Shown: piece by piece, positions 37,349 through 46,388 of the stretch | Position numbering within the stretch: position 1 is the first letter of the stretch | How the letters are laid out: the number at the start of each line of letters is the position of its first letter | Source of the DNA: Cyclobacterium salsum | GTDB lineage: Bacteria > Bacteroidota > Bacteroidia > Cytophagales > Cyclobacteriaceae | Assembly: GCF_010119245.1 (NCBI RefSeq) | Contig: NZ_WNKG01000008.1 | Location: 186,001-250,000 of the forward strand | Length of the DNA stretch: 64,000 nt | Reading direction: 5' to 3' | Program-made: the position numbers and the translations under genes | The notes under the pieces: generated by a model | The model's database searches: none | Told to the model about the DNA's origin: nothing | Seen by the model: the letters and a program-made list of their open reading frames with translations, nothing else

Positions 37349-38473
37349 TTATACGTAGTTGCTCAACATTACCGGCATGACGAGCATAAGGATATCCTCG
37401 TTTTCACTCATGTCAGAGGGCAATATCAACCCGGCCCTGTTGGGGGCACTGAATTTTAAGGTTACTTCCTTGGCGGTAATGTTATTTAACATTTCCACGA
37501 GGAATTTGGCGTTGAATCCTATCTCAATGTCCTCTCCTTCATGTTCGCAGGACAGGCGTTCGTTTGCTTCGTTAGAAAAGTCCAGATCTTCAGCGGAAAT
37601 CTGAAGTTCGCTTCCGGTAAGTTTCAATCGCACCTGATGTGTAGTTTTATTTGCATAAATGGCAATTCTTCGCAGAGAACCTAAAAATTCCTGTCGATTG
37701 ATCACCATGTCGTTTTCATTGTCAGTAGGGATGACATTTTCGTAATCCGGAAAACGTTCATCAATCAACCGACAAATCATTTTGATATTATTGAATTTGA
37801 AGTAGGCATTGCTGCTATTAAATTCCACTGTCACCGGTACGTTATCCGAAGGAAGGGTTGACTTTAACAGATTTAACGCCTTTCTCGGTACGATAATATT
37901 AGCGGTCTCAGGTGAGGCGATGTCTACCCTCCGGTAACGAATAAGTCGGTGTCCGTCCGTGGCCACAAAGGTGGTATTGGTATCGCTAAGATTGACATAC
38001 ACGCCCGTCATAGCAGGTCGGAGTTCGTCGTTGCTGGTTGCAAAAATAGTATTGGCAATGGCACTACTCAGTACCTCAGTGGACATTTCCACGGAAGTGG
38101 CATTGGTGACTCCGGGTATTCGTGGAAAATCGGTCGCATTTTCCCCCGCCAGCTTGTAGCGGCCATTGTCGGAACTGATCTCTATACTATAGGTCTCCTT
38201 GTCAATGCTAAAGGTAACCGGCTGTTCAGGCAGGTTTTTTAGCGTTTCGATAAGAATTTTAGCAGGAACTGCAATATTTCCATCTTCCTTGGCCTCCACG
38301 TCTATTTCTGTCATCATTGAAGTTTGCAGGTCGGAAGCCGTCACCGTCAGTTTACTGTCCTTGATTTCAAAAAGAAAGTTTTCCAAAATCGGTACCACCG
38401 GGTTGGTGGTTACTACCCCGTTTATGGAAGACAGCTGCTTCAAAAGGGATGAAGAAGAAACAATAAATTTCAT
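37349..38473 (-). CDS. dnaN: DNA polymerase III beta subunit (sliding clamp)
   Basis: 374 residues with three clamp domains. The start is MKFIVSSSSLLKQLS; ENFLFEIKDSKLTVTASD, FVATDGHRL (about 173-181) and ICRLIDERFPDYENVIP are typical, and the family ending LVMPVM is followed by five extra residues. It encircles DNA and tethers replicative polymerases. No dnaA is next to it, so this is not the usual dnaA-dnaN origin arrangement. Flanked by gaps of about 230 bp on each side. Confidence 0.96.
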   Translation of the reverse strand: MKFIVSSSSLLKQLSSINGVVTTNPVVPILENFLFEIKDSKLTVTASDLQTSMMTEIDVEAKEDGNIAVPAKILIETLKNLPEQPVTFSIDKETYSIEISSDNGRYKLAGENATDFPRIPGVTNATSVEMSTEVLSSAIANTIFATSNDELRPAMTGVYVNLSDTNTTFVATDGHRLIRYRRVDIASPETANIIVPRKALNLLKSTLPSDNVPVTVEFNSSNAYFKFNNIKMICRLIDERFPDYENVIPTDNENDMVINRQEFLGSLRRIAIYANKTTHQVRLKLTGSELQISAEDLDFSNEANERLSCEHEGEDIEIGFNAKFLVEMLNNITAKEVTLKFSAPNRAGLILPSDMSENEDILMLVMPVMLSNYV

Positions 38474-38706
38474 AGGTGTATTTTTTTTATTACGTCAGTC
38501 AATTGATGCGCCCGGCCCAAATTGGTGGCCTGGCTACAGTAAAAAGATGATTTCTGATTTCCAAACCGTTGCGTAAGGGCAATGGTTGACTCCCCAGATG
38601 CATCCGATGGATTTAACAGGGTAAAGTTATAAATAAAATTACAAATGCCCTCATTGGGATTTGATTAGATGAAATAAAAATGCCGCAAAATTTGCCGTCG
38701 TTACTT

Positions 38707-40395
38707 TTAAACCTGCTTCTTTTCGTATTTTCTTTTCTTAAAAAAATACTGCACCCAGCCGATTAACAGTACCAGCAGCACAGGGAAGGCAATGTTTATG
38801 ACCTGCCAAACGCTTTTTTGTTGGTTTACTTTTACTTTGTTAAGCGGCCTGATTTGGAATTGCTTTCGTTTGGTAGCCATGATACCCTCCGGGTCCACCA
38901 GGAAATTCACTGCATTCTGCAAAAACTCCCTGTTTGCCATTTGGTTTTCAGCAAATGGACTCATGCCAAGCGGCAGGGGTTCTTTTTCGCTGGGGTCCAC
39001 CCAACTCTTCACCAAATCTGCATCCCCAGCCACCAGAACGCGCCCGGCGTTCCCTTCCGGAAGAAAACTACTGGCGTCAAACTCATCGGGTACAAACCTG
39101 TTTTTAAAATACGAAGTAAAATTTCCTTCCAGCAGGTATACCAGCGGTAGGTTTCCGGAAGTAAAGGATTCGACCTCCGGTTCTCCTGCCATGTCCTCAA
39201 AAGCAACCCGCACCGGAGCGCTCAATTTTTTACTAAAATTACTACTAAAAATAAGGGGGGTTTTGGTAACCCCTTCCGCCTTTACCGTATCCATGGTGCT
39301 GACAAAGCGGAATTGAACTTGATCTAAACCCTTGGTAATGGGATGGTTGGCCATTTTACCTGCCTGTATATAAAAAGGCCAGGGCAAAGGAACCAGCTGC
39401 GACTGATCTCCAAAATCTCCGGAAACCACTGGATGATATCCAAAATTCAAATCCTGTATCAAATCCCGGTTGATTCGAATCCCATACCGGAAAAGCAAGC
39501 CATCCAATCCGGTGTCGAAGGGCATCGCTACCGTCCCCTCTCCCGCCGCCTCTTCCAGGTTCACCGCCATTTGATCCACAAAAAACACCAGATTTCCACC
39601 ATGCATTAGATACTGGTCCAGCAGGTATTGTTCCCTTTCTTCGTAGGCTTCCTGAGGACCCGCCACCAGCAATGTCTCAAAAGTAAGCAAATCGGCTACC
39701 TCCTCTGCCTGATCAAAGGGAACTTTATAGACTTCATAATCCTCATTCAGGGCTTCTACCATACCGAATCCATTGTCCTCCGCCATTTCACCTTGCCCGA
39801 TGATGATGCCCACCGCTTTTTTATTTTTCGTATAAAGCCGCTGAAGGGCCTGACTGATTTCGAACTCCAGGTTTTCGATGGAAAGGTTCAGTATTTCATC
39901 GGGCCCCATCCCCATCTCGCCTTTAAGCAGCAAAACGCCCAATTCATAGTCCTGACTTCTAAGGACTATCCCTGGAAAAATCATGCGTGAGGTTTGCGCC
40001 CCATTTTGGTTACTATATAAGTTAGTCGGGTTGATCCCATAGGCAGCCAGATCGAGGATAAACGCTTCCCTGGATTCACTATCCATTTGTAGGGGATCCT
40101 GGAAACGGATGTTGATTTCCTCATTACTGTAATTTTTAAAAGTGGTTAGCGTTTCCTCAATTCCCTTCTGAAACCGTTTCATTCCTGCCGGCAAATCTCC
40201 ATCCAATAAAATTTCAACTTCCAGGGGCCCGTCCATATTGGCCAAAACTTCTCTGGTAGCGTCGGACAGGGAATAGCGGCCCTCTTCGGTAAGGTCCATC
40301 CTAAACTGCCACCAAGACCCCAATCCCCATAACCCCAGCCATAGGAGTATCAGGAATAGTATTCCGAGTACAAGGGGTCGCTGCTTTCTATCCAT
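38707..40395 (-). CDS. gldG: Gliding-motility ABC transporter accessory protein GldG
   Basis: 562 residues. An N-terminal membrane helix (about 8-30) is followed by a large periplasmic ABC-type_uncharacterised (GldG) domain, and a C-terminal helix (about 535-553) precedes a basic tail. VEILLDGDLPAGMKRFQKGIEETL and IRFQDPLQ are typical. It overlaps gldF by 8 bp; gldA is next upstream. GldA, GldF and GldG form an ABC transporter needed for gliding in Flavobacterium johnsoniae. What it exports is not known. Confidence 0.9.
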   Translation of the reverse strand: MDRKQRPLVLGILFLILLWLGLWGLGSWWQFRMDLTEEGRYSLSDATREVLANMDGPLEVEILLDGDLPAGMKRFQKGIEETLTTFKNYSNEEINIRFQDPLQMDSESREAFILDLAAYGINPTNLYSNQNGAQTSRMIFPGIVLRSQDYELGVLLLKGEMGMGPDEILNLSIENLEFEISQALQRLYTKNKKAVGIIIGQGEMAEDNGFGMVEALNEDYEVYKVPFDQAEEVADLLTFETLLVAGPQEAYEEREQYLLDQYLMHGGNLVFFVDQMAVNLEEAAGEGTVAMPFDTGLDGLLFRYGIRINRDLIQDLNFGYHPVVSGDFGDQSQLVPLPWPFYIQAGKMANHPITKGLDQVQFRFVSTMDTVKAEGVTKTPLIFSSNFSKKLSAPVRVAFEDMAGEPEVESFTSGNLPLVYLLEGNFTSYFKNRFVPDEFDASSFLPEGNAGRVLVAGDADLVKSWVDPSEKEPLPLGMSPFAENQMANREFLQNAVNFLVDPEGIMATKRKQFQIRPLNKVKVNQQKSVWQVINIAFPVLLVLLIGWVQYFFKKRKYEKKQV

Positions 40396-41110
40396 TTCGT
40401 TCTATCAAAATCCAGGTAAAACTCAACCAGGTAAGGATCATCCCCAGAAAGTAAAAGACGTTTTCTGAAACGATCACCCCCCTACCCATTTGCTCAAAAT
40501 GAAAACTGATGCCCAGTTCTTCCAGAAACAATCCCCATTCCCCGGAGGATAAGGCCGCCAGTGCTCCCAGGCCCCCGTACAATAAAAAGCATAAAAACAC
40601 CGCAATTACAAAGGCCATAATTTGGTTCGAAGTAAGGGAGGAACTGAAAAGCCCAATGGCCGCAAATAAGGCCCCTACTAAAAGCAAGCCAATATAGGAG
40701 CCGAAAAAACCGGCACTATCGATATTCCCAACGGGATCACCCAGCTGAACGACACTGAAATAATAAACCAGTGTGGGTAACAGCGCAAAGAGGATCAACA
40801 ATAAAGCGGCCAGGTACTTGGCCAAAATGATTTGGTGGCTTTTAAGGGGGGAGGTTTTAAGGAGTACCCAGGTACCTGATTTCTTCTCTTCTGCGACCAT
40901 ACCCATGGTAATGGCTGGTATCAGAAAGATAAACACGAAAGGGGTGTAGGTAAACAGGCTGTCCAAATCAGCATAGCCATATTCCAGCACACTGGTACCT
41001 GGAAAAACCCAAACAATCAATCCCAGCGCTATTAAAAAAATACTGGTAATCAGGTAAGCAGAGAGGTTGCTGAAAAAGCCATTTATTTCCTTATATAACA
41101 AACTAACCAT
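40388..41110 (-). CDS. gldF: Gliding-motility ABC transporter permease GldF
   Basis: 240 residues with six membrane helices, ABC-2 permease type. It has LYKEINGFFSNLSAYLITSIFL at the start and ITMGMVAEEKKSGTWVLLKTSP, the conserved E-E-x-x-x-G-T coupling segment. It starts 4 bp after gldA and overlaps gldG by 8 bp, so the three are one transcript. Confidence 0.92.
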   Translation of the reverse strand: MVSLLYKEINGFFSNLSAYLITSIFLIALGLIVWVFPGTSVLEYGYADLDSLFTYTPFVFIFLIPAITMGMVAEEKKSGTWVLLKTSPLKSHQIILAKYLAALLLILFALLPTLVYYFSVVQLGDPVGNIDSAGFFGSYIGLLLVGALFAAIGLFSSSLTSNQIMAFVIAVFLCFLLYGGLGALAALSSGEWGLFLEELGISFHFEQMGRGVIVSENVFYFLGMILTWLSFTWILIERNG

Positions 41111-41114
41111 CTTG

Positions 41115-42023
41115 CTAATTTTGTGTGAGTCTGTAGAAAATGGATTCCAGGTTATTTTCCTGTTGCCGGATACTGATCAGGTTGAGGCCTCTTTCCTGCA
41201 CCAGGCGCATCAATTCCAAGCGTAATTGCTTCGGATTTGCACTGGAAAAGACATAGGTAGTGGGGTTAGGTTGGGAATATCCTGAATAGTCCATGCCTTT
41301 GATCCAGTCCGGGACCAATGGCACTTCCGTTTCAAACACCAGTTCCCCCTCTCCCTGCCCGGATTTCAAGTGCTGCAACAGGTCCTGGGCAACGATATTT
41401 CCGTTGTGAATAATGACCACTTTATCGCAGAGGGCTTCTACCTCCTGCATGATGTGGGTACTTAAAATAAGGGTCTTGTTTTGGCTGATGGTTCGGATCA
41501 GTTGCCTGATTTCTGCCAGTTGATTAGGATCCAGGCCTGAGGTGGGTTCATCCAGAACGATAATTTCCGGATCGTGCACCAGGCTTTTTGCCAGGCCTAC
41601 CCGCTGTTTATAGCCTTTGGATAACAGGCCTATTTTCTTTTTCCTTTCAGCCATCAAGCCACATTGGTCCATAACCATTTGCACTCGATTTTTCAGCACC
41701 TTACTACGCATTTGATAAAGACCGCCGACAAACGTCAGAAACTCTGAAATGTACATCTCCGGATACAGCGGATTATGCTCCGGCAAATAGCCAATCAACT
41801 TACTGATGACCTTGGGATACTTGTTTACCGAAATCCCATTCACCAATACATCCCCCTCATCCGCAGTAAGGTAGCCCGTCAAAATCTTCATGGTGGTGGA
41901 TTTCCCGGCACCATTAGGACCTAAAAAACCAAGCACCTGACCTGGTTTAGCTTGAAAACTAACCCCCTTGAGCACTTGCTGAGAACCGAATGATTTGGAT
42001 AACTGATGAATTTCTATGGACAT
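41115..42023 (-). CDS. gldA: Gliding-motility ABC transporter ATPase GldA
   Basis: 302 residues. The ABC ATPase has Walker A GPNGAGKST (about 35-43), signature LSKGYKQRVGLAKSL, Walker B IIVLDEPTSGLDPNQ and the H-loop STHIMQE. A C-terminal regulatory extension (about 220-302) is found in GldA/NosF-like proteins. First gene of the gldA-gldF-gldG operon. Confidence 0.92.
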   Translation of the reverse strand: MSIEIHQLSKSFGSQQVLKGVSFQAKPGQVLGFLGPNGAGKSTTMKILTGYLTADEGDVLVNGISVNKYPKVISKLIGYLPEHNPLYPEMYISEFLTFVGGLYQMRSKVLKNRVQMVMDQCGLMAERKKKIGLLSKGYKQRVGLAKSLVHDPEIIVLDEPTSGLDPNQLAEIRQLIRTISQNKTLILSTHIMQEVEALCDKVVIIHNGNIVAQDLLQHLKSGQGEGELVFETEVPLVPDWIKGMDYSGYSQPNPTTYVFSSANPKQLRLELMRLVQERGLNLISIRQQENNLESIFYRLTQN

Positions 42024-42100
42024 GAAAGTCAGCTTATTTTAATTCGGGGCCAATCCCTAAACGACAAAGAAATACGATCTAGTACCTGAAAGGTATTTTT

Positions 42101-42133
42101 CCCCCGTCCCAAACAAAGTGTCAGGACAGGGGG
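42101..42133. other. GC-rich hairpin between pgk and gldA
   Basis: CCCCCGTCC pairs with GGACAGGGGG (one bulged A) around a 14-nt loop. It is stable, but on the minus strand it is followed by AAAAATA rather than a T-run, so it is not a classical terminator for pgk. It may protect mRNA ends or regulate gldA. Confidence 0.4.
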
Positions 42134-42249
42134 AGTAAACCATTGAACTGCCTTCTTCCCCAAAAGCCCTGTTATCCATAGATTTGCGATCAATCAAATT
42201 GGAATGGAGCTGGGTCCGGATAGAATGACAGGCTACTTAGTGCAATTTA

Positions 42250-43449
42250 TTAGGGTTCCAGGGCTTTTACACCAGGAAGCGTCTTTCCTTCCATCAATTC
42301 CAGCAGCGCACCTCCGCCCGTAGAAACGAAAGAAACGTCCTCCCCATAGCCAAATTTATTAACCGCAGCGGCAGAATCGCCTCCTCCTATCAAGGTAAAC
42401 GCACCCTTTTTGGTGGCGGCGACTATGGATTCGGCAATGGCTTTGGTGCCGTTCTCAAAACTACTCATCTCAAAAACTCCCATGGGACCATTCCATAACA
42501 CCGTTTTAGAAGCCATGATCACTTCAGCGAATTTTTTCCGGCTTTCCGGTCCAATGTCCAATCCCATCCAACCATCTGGAATTTGTCCTCGTTGGGCGGT
42601 GCCCTGTTCGGCATCATTGGCGAAAGCCTTGGAAGTGACCGCGTCTTCTGGTAAAATCAGGTTTACATTTTGCTTTTTGGCCTTTTCTACCAATTCAAGG
42701 GCTAGTTCCATTTTATCCGCTTCCAAAAGGGAATCCCCAATCGACCCTCCCTGTGCTTTGGCAAACGTATAGGACATGCCCCCGCCAATAATCAGGTTAT
42801 CTACCTTATCTAATAATTTATCGATCAGCAATATTTTATCGGAAATCTTGGCTCCTCCCATGATGGCAGTAAAGGGCCTTTCCGGAGCACCTAATACCTT
42901 ATCTGCATTTTTTAATTCCGCTTGCATCAGGTAACCTGCCACTTTATCATTGAAAAATTCGGCTACGATGGCGGTGGAAGCGTGGGCTCTGTGAGCAGTA
43001 CCAAAAGCATCGTTTACGTAAATATCTCCGAGAGATGCTAATTTTTTAGCAAATTCCCTATCTCCTTTTTCCTCTTCTTTATGAAACCTTAGGTTTTCAA
43101 GTAGCAACACGTCGCCCGGGTTTAGGCTGGTCGCTAATTGGCTGGCTTCATTTCCGATGCAGTCTTTTGCAAATTTGACAGACACCTCCAGCTCTTTATT
43201 CAATTCGGTAATCAGATGCCTCAGGGAAAATTTATCCTCCGGACCTGACTTAGGTCGACCCAAATGGGACATGAGGATCACTGCGCCTCCCCCTTCTAAA
43301 ATCTTTTTGATAGTAGGTAATGCGTATACAATCCGGGTATTATCCGTAATGTTATGTTGATCATCCAGGGGCACATTAAAATCCACTCTTACCAGGGCTT
43401 TTTTCCCTTTAAAATCAACATTATCGACAGTCTTAATTCTATTGTTCAT
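42250..43449 (-). CDS. pgk: Phosphoglycerate kinase
   Basis: 399 residues. Motifs: [15 protein letters not shown] (about 15-29), [75 protein letters not shown] and [16 protein letters not shown]. It performs the ATP-forming step of lower glycolysis, reversibly. Monocistronic by spacing. Confidence 0.97.
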   Translation of the reverse strand: MNNRIKTVDNVDFKGKKALVRVDFNVPLDDQHNITDNTRIVYALPTIKKILEGGGAVILMSHLGRPKSGPEDKFSLRHLITELNKELEVSVKFAKDCIGNEASQLATSLNPGDVLLLENLRFHKEEEKGDREFAKKLASLGDIYVNDAFGTAHRAHASTAIVAEFFNDKVAGYLMQAELKNADKVLGAPERPFTAIMGGAKISDKILLIDKLLDKVDNLIIGGGMSYTFAKAQGGSIGDSLLEADKMELALELVEKAKKQNVNLILPEDAVTSKAFANDAEQGTAQRGQIPDGWMGLDIGPESRKKFAEVIMASKTVLWNGPMGVFEMSSFENGTKAIAESIVAATKKGAFTLIGGGDSAAAVNKFGYGEDVSFVSTGGGALLELMEGKTLPGVKALEP

Positions 43450-43486
43450 ACATTGTAGGTTTAAAATTTTATCAAAAATAAGGATT

Positions 43487-44449
43487 TTATTTGGCAGCTG
43501 CCCGCCTCAAGCGGTCATTTATGGCCTTTCCCAGATGAATTTCCGGCAATTCCTGCGCTAATATCACTGCTGCCTCGCTATCATCCAATAGCCTCATGGA
43601 GGAAAACAGGTTTCTCGCCGCCTCATCGTAATTTCCTTCCTTGCTCAACGCCAGTTGCAAGGAATCCGGTACTTCAGCAAAGGTTCTGGTAAACGACAAA
43701 ACAGCAAAAACGGTACCCTTTCTACCAAACTTTTCCATCAATTCATCCAAATCGCCTAAATAGACCGGTTTTTTGGGGGCATAGTGGCTTTTGAGCATTC
43801 CGGGAGATTTTGGATTACTGCTGGACTGAGGGAGAATCAGCACTTTCCCCACCGTTTCCTCAATATCCGCAACGGAAATCCCCCCAAGCCTGTACACGAT
43901 TACCTGTCCTTGCTCCATGCCAACGATGGTGCTTTCCAGGCCTACTTCACAATCCCCTCCATCCAAAATATACGTTATTTTATCCCCTAGCTGGTCCTGA
44001 ACGTGGCTGGCCCGGGTAGGGCTGATGTATCCAAATGGATTGGCACTTGGAGCCGCCAGCGGAAAGGTAAGCGATTGCAATAGTTTCCTGGTAAGCGGAT
44101 GCCTGGGAACACGAACACCAACAGTATCCAGTCCACTGGTAACCAAATCGGGAATCAGGTCTTTTTTAGGCAACAAGAGCGTAAGGGGGCCCGGCCAAAA
44201 ACGGCTGGCAAGGGCCGCCAGTTCTTCCGGTACATCCTGCACGTAGTCCATTAATTGACTTTTTTCAGCCAGATGGATTATCAGGGGATCAAATTCCGGT
44301 CTGTCTTTGGTCTTAAATATCTTTAGAACGGCATTTTCATCCAGCGCATTACCTGCCAACCCATACACCGTTTCTGTGGGTATGGCCACTAGCTCCCCCT
44401 CCGTGAGAAATTTGGCCGCTTTCGCTATGTCTTTTCCTATTTCCGCCAT
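43487..44449 (-). CDS. tsaC: L-threonylcarbamoyladenylate synthase (Sua5 type)
   Basis: 320 residues: a YrdC domain ([14 protein letters not shown] about 21-34, [46 protein letters not shown]) and a C-terminal Sua5 domain after the linker [18 protein letters not shown]. It makes threonylcarbamoyl-AMP from threonine, bicarbonate and ATP for the t6A37 modification of ANN-decoding tRNAs. Start overlaps the stop of the TPR lipoprotein by one base. Confidence 0.92.
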   Translation of the reverse strand: MAEIGKDIAKAAKFLTEGELVAIPTETVYGLAGNALDENAVLKIFKTKDRPEFDPLIIHLAEKSQLMDYVQDVPEELAALASRFWPGPLTLLLPKKDLIPDLVTSGLDTVGVRVPRHPLTRKLLQSLTFPLAAPSANPFGYISPTRASHVQDQLGDKITYILDGGDCEVGLESTIVGMEQGQVIVYRLGGISVADIEETVGKVLILPQSSSNPKSPGMLKSHYAPKKPVYLGDLDELMEKFGRKGTVFAVLSFTRTFAEVPDSLQLALSKEGNYDEAARNLFSSMRLLDDSEAAVILAQELPEIHLGKAINDRLRRAAAK

Positions 44450-45162
44450 TATTCCTCACAGAATTCGTCTATCCATTCTTTTGCCTGTGTATACCCTAAA
44501 GAAAGCGCCATTTTCAATTGAGAACAGCCTTCCTCCTTGTTTCCCAAGGCACTCATCTGGGTAACACCCAGCAGGTAGTAGGCCGAGGCATTCCGTTGAT
44601 CCAATCGTACCACCTCATTGAGCGTCGCAATGGCCGTCAAGGGATCATTGTTTCCCAATTGGGCTTTCGCCTTGTTGAAAAGGACGGTGGGTTGCTCCGG
44701 GTTAGCCCGCAAGGCCATGTCAAAATCGATCAGCGCATCCTCGTACATTTCCAGCCCCAATAAAGCAAGACCCCGGTTGTAATAAACATCCGATTGATTG
44801 ACATCCAGTCCATTGGCCCGATTATAGTCGAGGAGGGCTTCCCTGAAGGATTCTTTTTCCATCCAGGCATTGCCTCTGTTAAAAAAAGGTTTGTAATTAA
44901 GTGAATCGGTTTCTATGGCCTGACTAAAAGAGTCAATGGCTTCATCCCATTGACCCAGCTCAAAAAAAGCCACTCCTCTGGCGTTCCAGGCGGCAGCATG
45001 CGCACTATCTATGGCAACCAGCCGGTCAAAATAGCTGATTGACTCTTCGTATTTTTCCCCTTCCAGGGCCGTTACCCCAGCCTCAAACAGCTCTTCTACC
45101 GAAGGCTGACAGGAAACCAGTAAAAAAAGCATTGCCAGGGATTTGAACAGGTTGTTATTCAT
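44449..45162 (-). CDS. TPR-repeat lipoprotein
   Basis: 237 residues from the ATG at 45162, giving a lipoprotein signal (MLFLLVSC, Cys about 18); the longer frame to 45201 lacks sense upstream. About five or six tetratricopeptide repeats follow, for example AWNARGVAFFELGQWDEAID and VYYNRGLALLGLEMYEDALI. Probably a scaffold on the periplasmic side of the outer membrane. Translationally coupled to tsaC. Confidence 0.8.
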   Translation of the reverse strand: MNNNLFKSLAMLFLLVSCQPSVEELFEAGVTALEGEKYEESISYFDRLVAIDSAHAAAWNARGVAFFELGQWDEAIDSFSQAIETDSLNYKPFFNRGNAWMEKESFREALLDYNRANGLDVNQSDVYYNRGLALLGLEMYEDALIDFDMALRANPEQPTVLFNKAKAQLGNNDPLTAIATLNEVVRLDQRNASAYYLLGVTQMSALGNKEEGCSQLKMALSLGYTQAKEWIDEFCEE

Positions 45163-45246
45163 CTCAAAATTTTTGGCAAAGATAAGGATTCCCCAGGGCA
45201 CAACCCGAAAATTTGAACAATAAAACCAGAACTACCGAACCTCTGC

Positions 45247-45798
45247 TTATAAAAGTATTTCGGAACGGCTGGTTTTTTCCAACATCCGAAGGATAGAGGC
45301 ATTGTTTCCTACCAACTCGGAAGTCATGTCAAAGCCAACCCAGGCAAGGTCCTTACTTTCCGGACTTATGATCAAGGGCTCGTCCATTTCAGCCTCAATC
45401 AAAAACCGGACATCGTAATGAAAGTGCTGCGCATCGGTAGCGTTGGCCGGTATCAGATGCCGGTCCAGGTCGAATATAAACCGATCCACCAGCCTCAGGG
45501 AAGTCAAGCCACTCTCTTCACGGGCTTCATTCATTGCCACCTCCAGCAGGTTTTGGTTGCCATCTGCATGGCCTCCAAGTTGCAGCCACTTCTGTAATTT
45601 CCGGTGCAGGGTCAGTAAGGTATGCGTTCGCCTTCGGTTTACGATCCAGGCGGATGCGGTAAAATGCCCCTCCTTTCGTTCCCGGCTAAAAGCCATCGGG
45701 TCGTCCAGGAGTGCCAAAAAATCGGGAATCATTGCTTTTTCCTCGTCGAACGGTGTCCTGTAGTTGGCTATAAATTCTCTTAGTAGTCTGTTGTCCAT
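45247..45798 (-). CDS. Nudix hydrolase
   Basis: 183 residues with the Nudix box GHADGNQNLLEVAMNEAREE (about 76-95), close to the GX5EX7REUXEEXGU consensus but with Asn where Arg is usual. The preceding LHRKLQKWLQLGG is typical of the small-Nudix group annotated as phosphohydrolases of unknown substrate. It lies 2 bp after the next gene upstream and belongs to the recQ operon. Confidence 0.82.
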   Translation of the reverse strand: MDNRLLREFIANYRTPFDEEKAMIPDFLALLDDPMAFSRERKEGHFTASAWIVNRRRTHTLLTLHRKLQKWLQLGGHADGNQNLLEVAMNEAREESGLTSLRLVDRFIFDLDRHLIPANATDAQHFHYDVRFLIEAEMDEPLIISPESKDLAWVGFDMTSELVGNNASILRMLEKTSRSEILL

Positions 45799-45800
45799 AG

Positions 45801-46388
45801 TTAGTCCTGGTTAAATAGCTGATCCATAAATCGGTCAAAAGGTGCCGCTTCGTGGTATAAGCTGTCCGCATATACCGTAGCCAACACCTTGAGGTAGCTG
45901 GGGCGATTGTTGATGAATGTTTTTTCTATACTTACGTTGCCAAACAACTGATCAATTTTACTATTCAGGTCCCCTGCTGACAAGGGTGGCTTAAAATAAT
46001 ATTTTTCGGTCACCTTGACCTGTTCGTTAGCTTCCTCGATTTTCCTATCCAGGCTTACTTTTCGATACCCCAATGCTGGCATTCCCAGCCCCCAACCGAT
46101 AAACAAGTTGGCGAAGTCAGAAGGGGTCAAAGGCTCCTGAAAACTTACCGCAAAACCCTTCGCATAGGGAGAATGCAGCACATGCACTTCCGGTTGCTTA
46201 TTTACTCCGGCGATTTTCAGGTGATAATTATCGTATATTGTTTTCATCAACCCCCGGCCTTCTTCGGAGTCCATCCAGGATACCACCTCCGCTTCTTCCT
46301 TCCCGGAAAAGGTGAAATTCTCTTTGATGGATACTTTACTATCTTTCCTTGGAAACAACCCCCCTAACAAATCATCAATGAATTTCAT
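45801..46388 (-). CDS. Uncharacterised cytoplasmic protein downstream of recQ
   Basis: 195 residues, no signal or membrane helix. A recognisable central segment reads FAVSFQEPLTPSDFANLFIGW followed by GYRKVSLDRKIEEANEQVKVTEKYYFKPP. I do not recognise the family. It overlaps the recQ stop (ATGA) and is 2 bp from the Nudix gene. Confidence 0.6.
   Translation of the reverse strand: MKFIDDLLGGLFPRKDSKVSIKENFTFSGKEEAEVVSWMDSEEGRGLMKTIYDNYHLKIAGVNKQPEVHVLHSPYAKGFAVSFQEPLTPSDFANLFIGWGLGMPALGYRKVSLDRKIEEANEQVKVTEKYYFKPPLSAGDLNSKIDQLFGNVSIEKTFINNRPSYLKVLATVYADSLYHEAAPFDRFMDQLFNQD

Noticed and set aside
37193-37459. 88-codon plus-strand ORF overlapping the end of dnaN
   Set aside because: Extends into dnaN on the opposite strand and has no signal, repeat or motif.
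37121-38706. Replication origin near dnaN
   Set aside because: No dnaA, no cluster of DnaA boxes seen by eye and no AT-rich unwinding element; dnaN alone is not enough.
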